Positions 63,266 through 64,000 of a stretch of DNA of 64,000 nt are shown here, piece by piece; position 1 is the first letter of the stretch, and each line of letters starts with the position of its first letter. The stretch spans positions 124,001 to 188,000 of the forward strand of contig JAQYTG010000002.1 in assembly GCA_028724905.1 (NCBI GenBank). Reading direction: 5' to 3'. The notes under the pieces were generated by a model that saw only the letters and a program-made list of their open reading frames with translations, ran no database searches and was not told where the DNA came from. The position numbers were made by a program, and so were the translations under genes. The stretch is from Actinomycetaceae bacterium. Lineage in GTDB: Bacteria; Actinomycetota; Actinomycetes; Actinomycetales; Actinomycetaceae.

Positions 63266-64000
63266 CGGAGCTTGGGGAATCAGCGCAGCGTTGGGAGCCA
63301 GTAAAACGCGGAGAATCGGCGTGGGGAGTTAGCAAGGTCCGTGGACTAGAGAAGCATGGGAATCGACGAGGTGCGGGAAATCAGCTGCAGGTCGTGACGC
63401 CGATAGTAGTAGATGCGTGACGCTGGTGCCCACGTGCTGCGGGAATAGCTGTGGGCGAGCCGCGCTGGCACTATCTTTCTCCAGCAGACGAGCGGTTTAT
63501 GGATACGTATTGTGGGAGTTAATGACAGCTCTCTTGCTACCGCTTTTCTGTGCTGATTGACGAGATTTTTTCTGTGCTGACTGATGAGAATTTTGCGGTG
63601 CCGCTGCCGTGATGGATTGTGAGATGACTGGTTGGTGTTGAAGAGAGCCGGTTCTGGCTGAGCAGTGGGGGAGCCAGTTGGGTGACGGGAACGGACTCCA
63701 CACCTGCACCCCATACCTAAACCACTGTTAAAACCAACATCAAGGCGTTCTGTCCTATATAGCTCGAAAGGTGCGTAGGTGCCGCTAGTTCCTGCTGCAT
63801 CAATCACGTCGGCGGTTGAATCCGGTTGGCAATTGGATCACGTTGGTAGTTGAATCACGTCGGCGGTTGAATCCCGTTGACGCTTGGACAGCTGGGTGAC
63901 GTGTTGGTGCGGTTGTTAGTGAAGCATATATGGCTGGATAGCGGAGATTGATATGGTTGTTGTTGAGGCGGATATGCTCAGCGACGCACCTGGTGGCTGA
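63266..64000 (+). other. Gene-free, repeat-rich end of the window
   Basis: No supported gene lies in these 735 bp; the phosphoglycerate-mutase-like gene that often follows rsfS is absent. A 24-bp unit (TTTTCTGTGCTGAYTGAYGA) occurs twice at about 63543-63591. Five units of 16-18 bp lie at 63802-63887 (AATCACGTCGGCGGTTG, AATCCGGTTGGCAATTGG, ATCACGTTGGTAGTTG and two more). G-rich words recur at 63266-63390. Confidence 0.6.

Noticed and set aside
63346..63807. A 153-codon minus-strand frame after rsfS
   Set aside because: It crosses two repeat arrays, shows no family features and has unusual codon use; more likely chance.

Overview
The window looks like part of the chromosome of a mid-GC actinobacterium, most likely a relative of the Actinomycetaceae (GC content judged by eye to be in the mid to high 50s). 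The evidence is a WhiB3/WhiD-type regulator, an actinobacterial RNase E/G with long charged arms, a B-type sdhCAB, a SepIVA-like protein next to DUF177 and rnc, and TANNNT -10 boxes placed directly before start codons. Much of the gene order matches the block known from Mycobacterium: glmS, nnrD, alr, tsaE, tsaB, rimI, tsaD, groES, whiB3, guaB. I see no rRNA, tRNA, CRISPR array, prophage or intact insertion sequence.

Layout. 1-4.1 kb: 3' end of prfB, then the division genes ftsE-ftsX and an EnvC-like M23 peptidase. 4.2-6.9 kb: purF and, on the minus strand, coaA. 7.3-15.1 kb: glmS, nnrD, alr, tsaE, an unknown secreted/anchored protein, tsaB and rimI. 15.6-19.1 kb: sdhCAB. 19.1-20.1 kb: a scar-like stretch with a long palindrome and a small helix-turn-helix ORF. 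20-25.2 kb: a hexose-phosphate mutarotase, tsaD, a THUMP-like methyltransferase and groES. 25.5-30.5 kb: menaquinone genes menC, menD and the isochorismate synthase. 30.5-32.7 kb: whiB3 and guaB. 33.4-40 kb: recG, rsmD, coaD, a SepIVA-like gene, DUF177 and rnc. 40.2-49.4 kb: a NarL-type regulator convergent with a GAF histidine kinase that follows cydABDC. 50-56.2 kb: RNase E/G, rplU-rpmA, obgE, proB. 56.5-63.3 kb: a luciferase-like protein, thioredoxin, proA, nadD, an acidic membrane protein and rsfS. The last 0.7 kb holds no gene, only repeats.

How the genes fit together. sdhCAB, the menaquinone genes and cytochrome bd (with its assembly transporter CydDC) form a menaquinone-linked respiratory chain suited to low oxygen. 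The kinase/regulator pair beside cyd and the Fe-S regulator WhiB3 are plausible redox controllers. TsaB, TsaD and TsaE supply tRNA t6A. GlmS, Alr and FtsEX-peptidase serve cell wall synthesis and division. RNase E/G, RNase III, RsmD, L21, L27, Obg and RsfS serve RNA and ribosome metabolism.

Two features stand out. First, short tandem repeats, most with a 15-bp unit, are scattered through intergenic DNA and also sit in frame inside conserved proteins (RimI, the methyltransferase, MenF, RecG, CydD, ProA, NadD), adding low-complexity arms and internal inserts. Second, at least ten genes have a -10 box 6-8 nt before the start codon, as expected for leaderless mRNAs. I did not find a clearly new multi-gene system; the repeat phenomenon is the strongest candidate for something undescribed.
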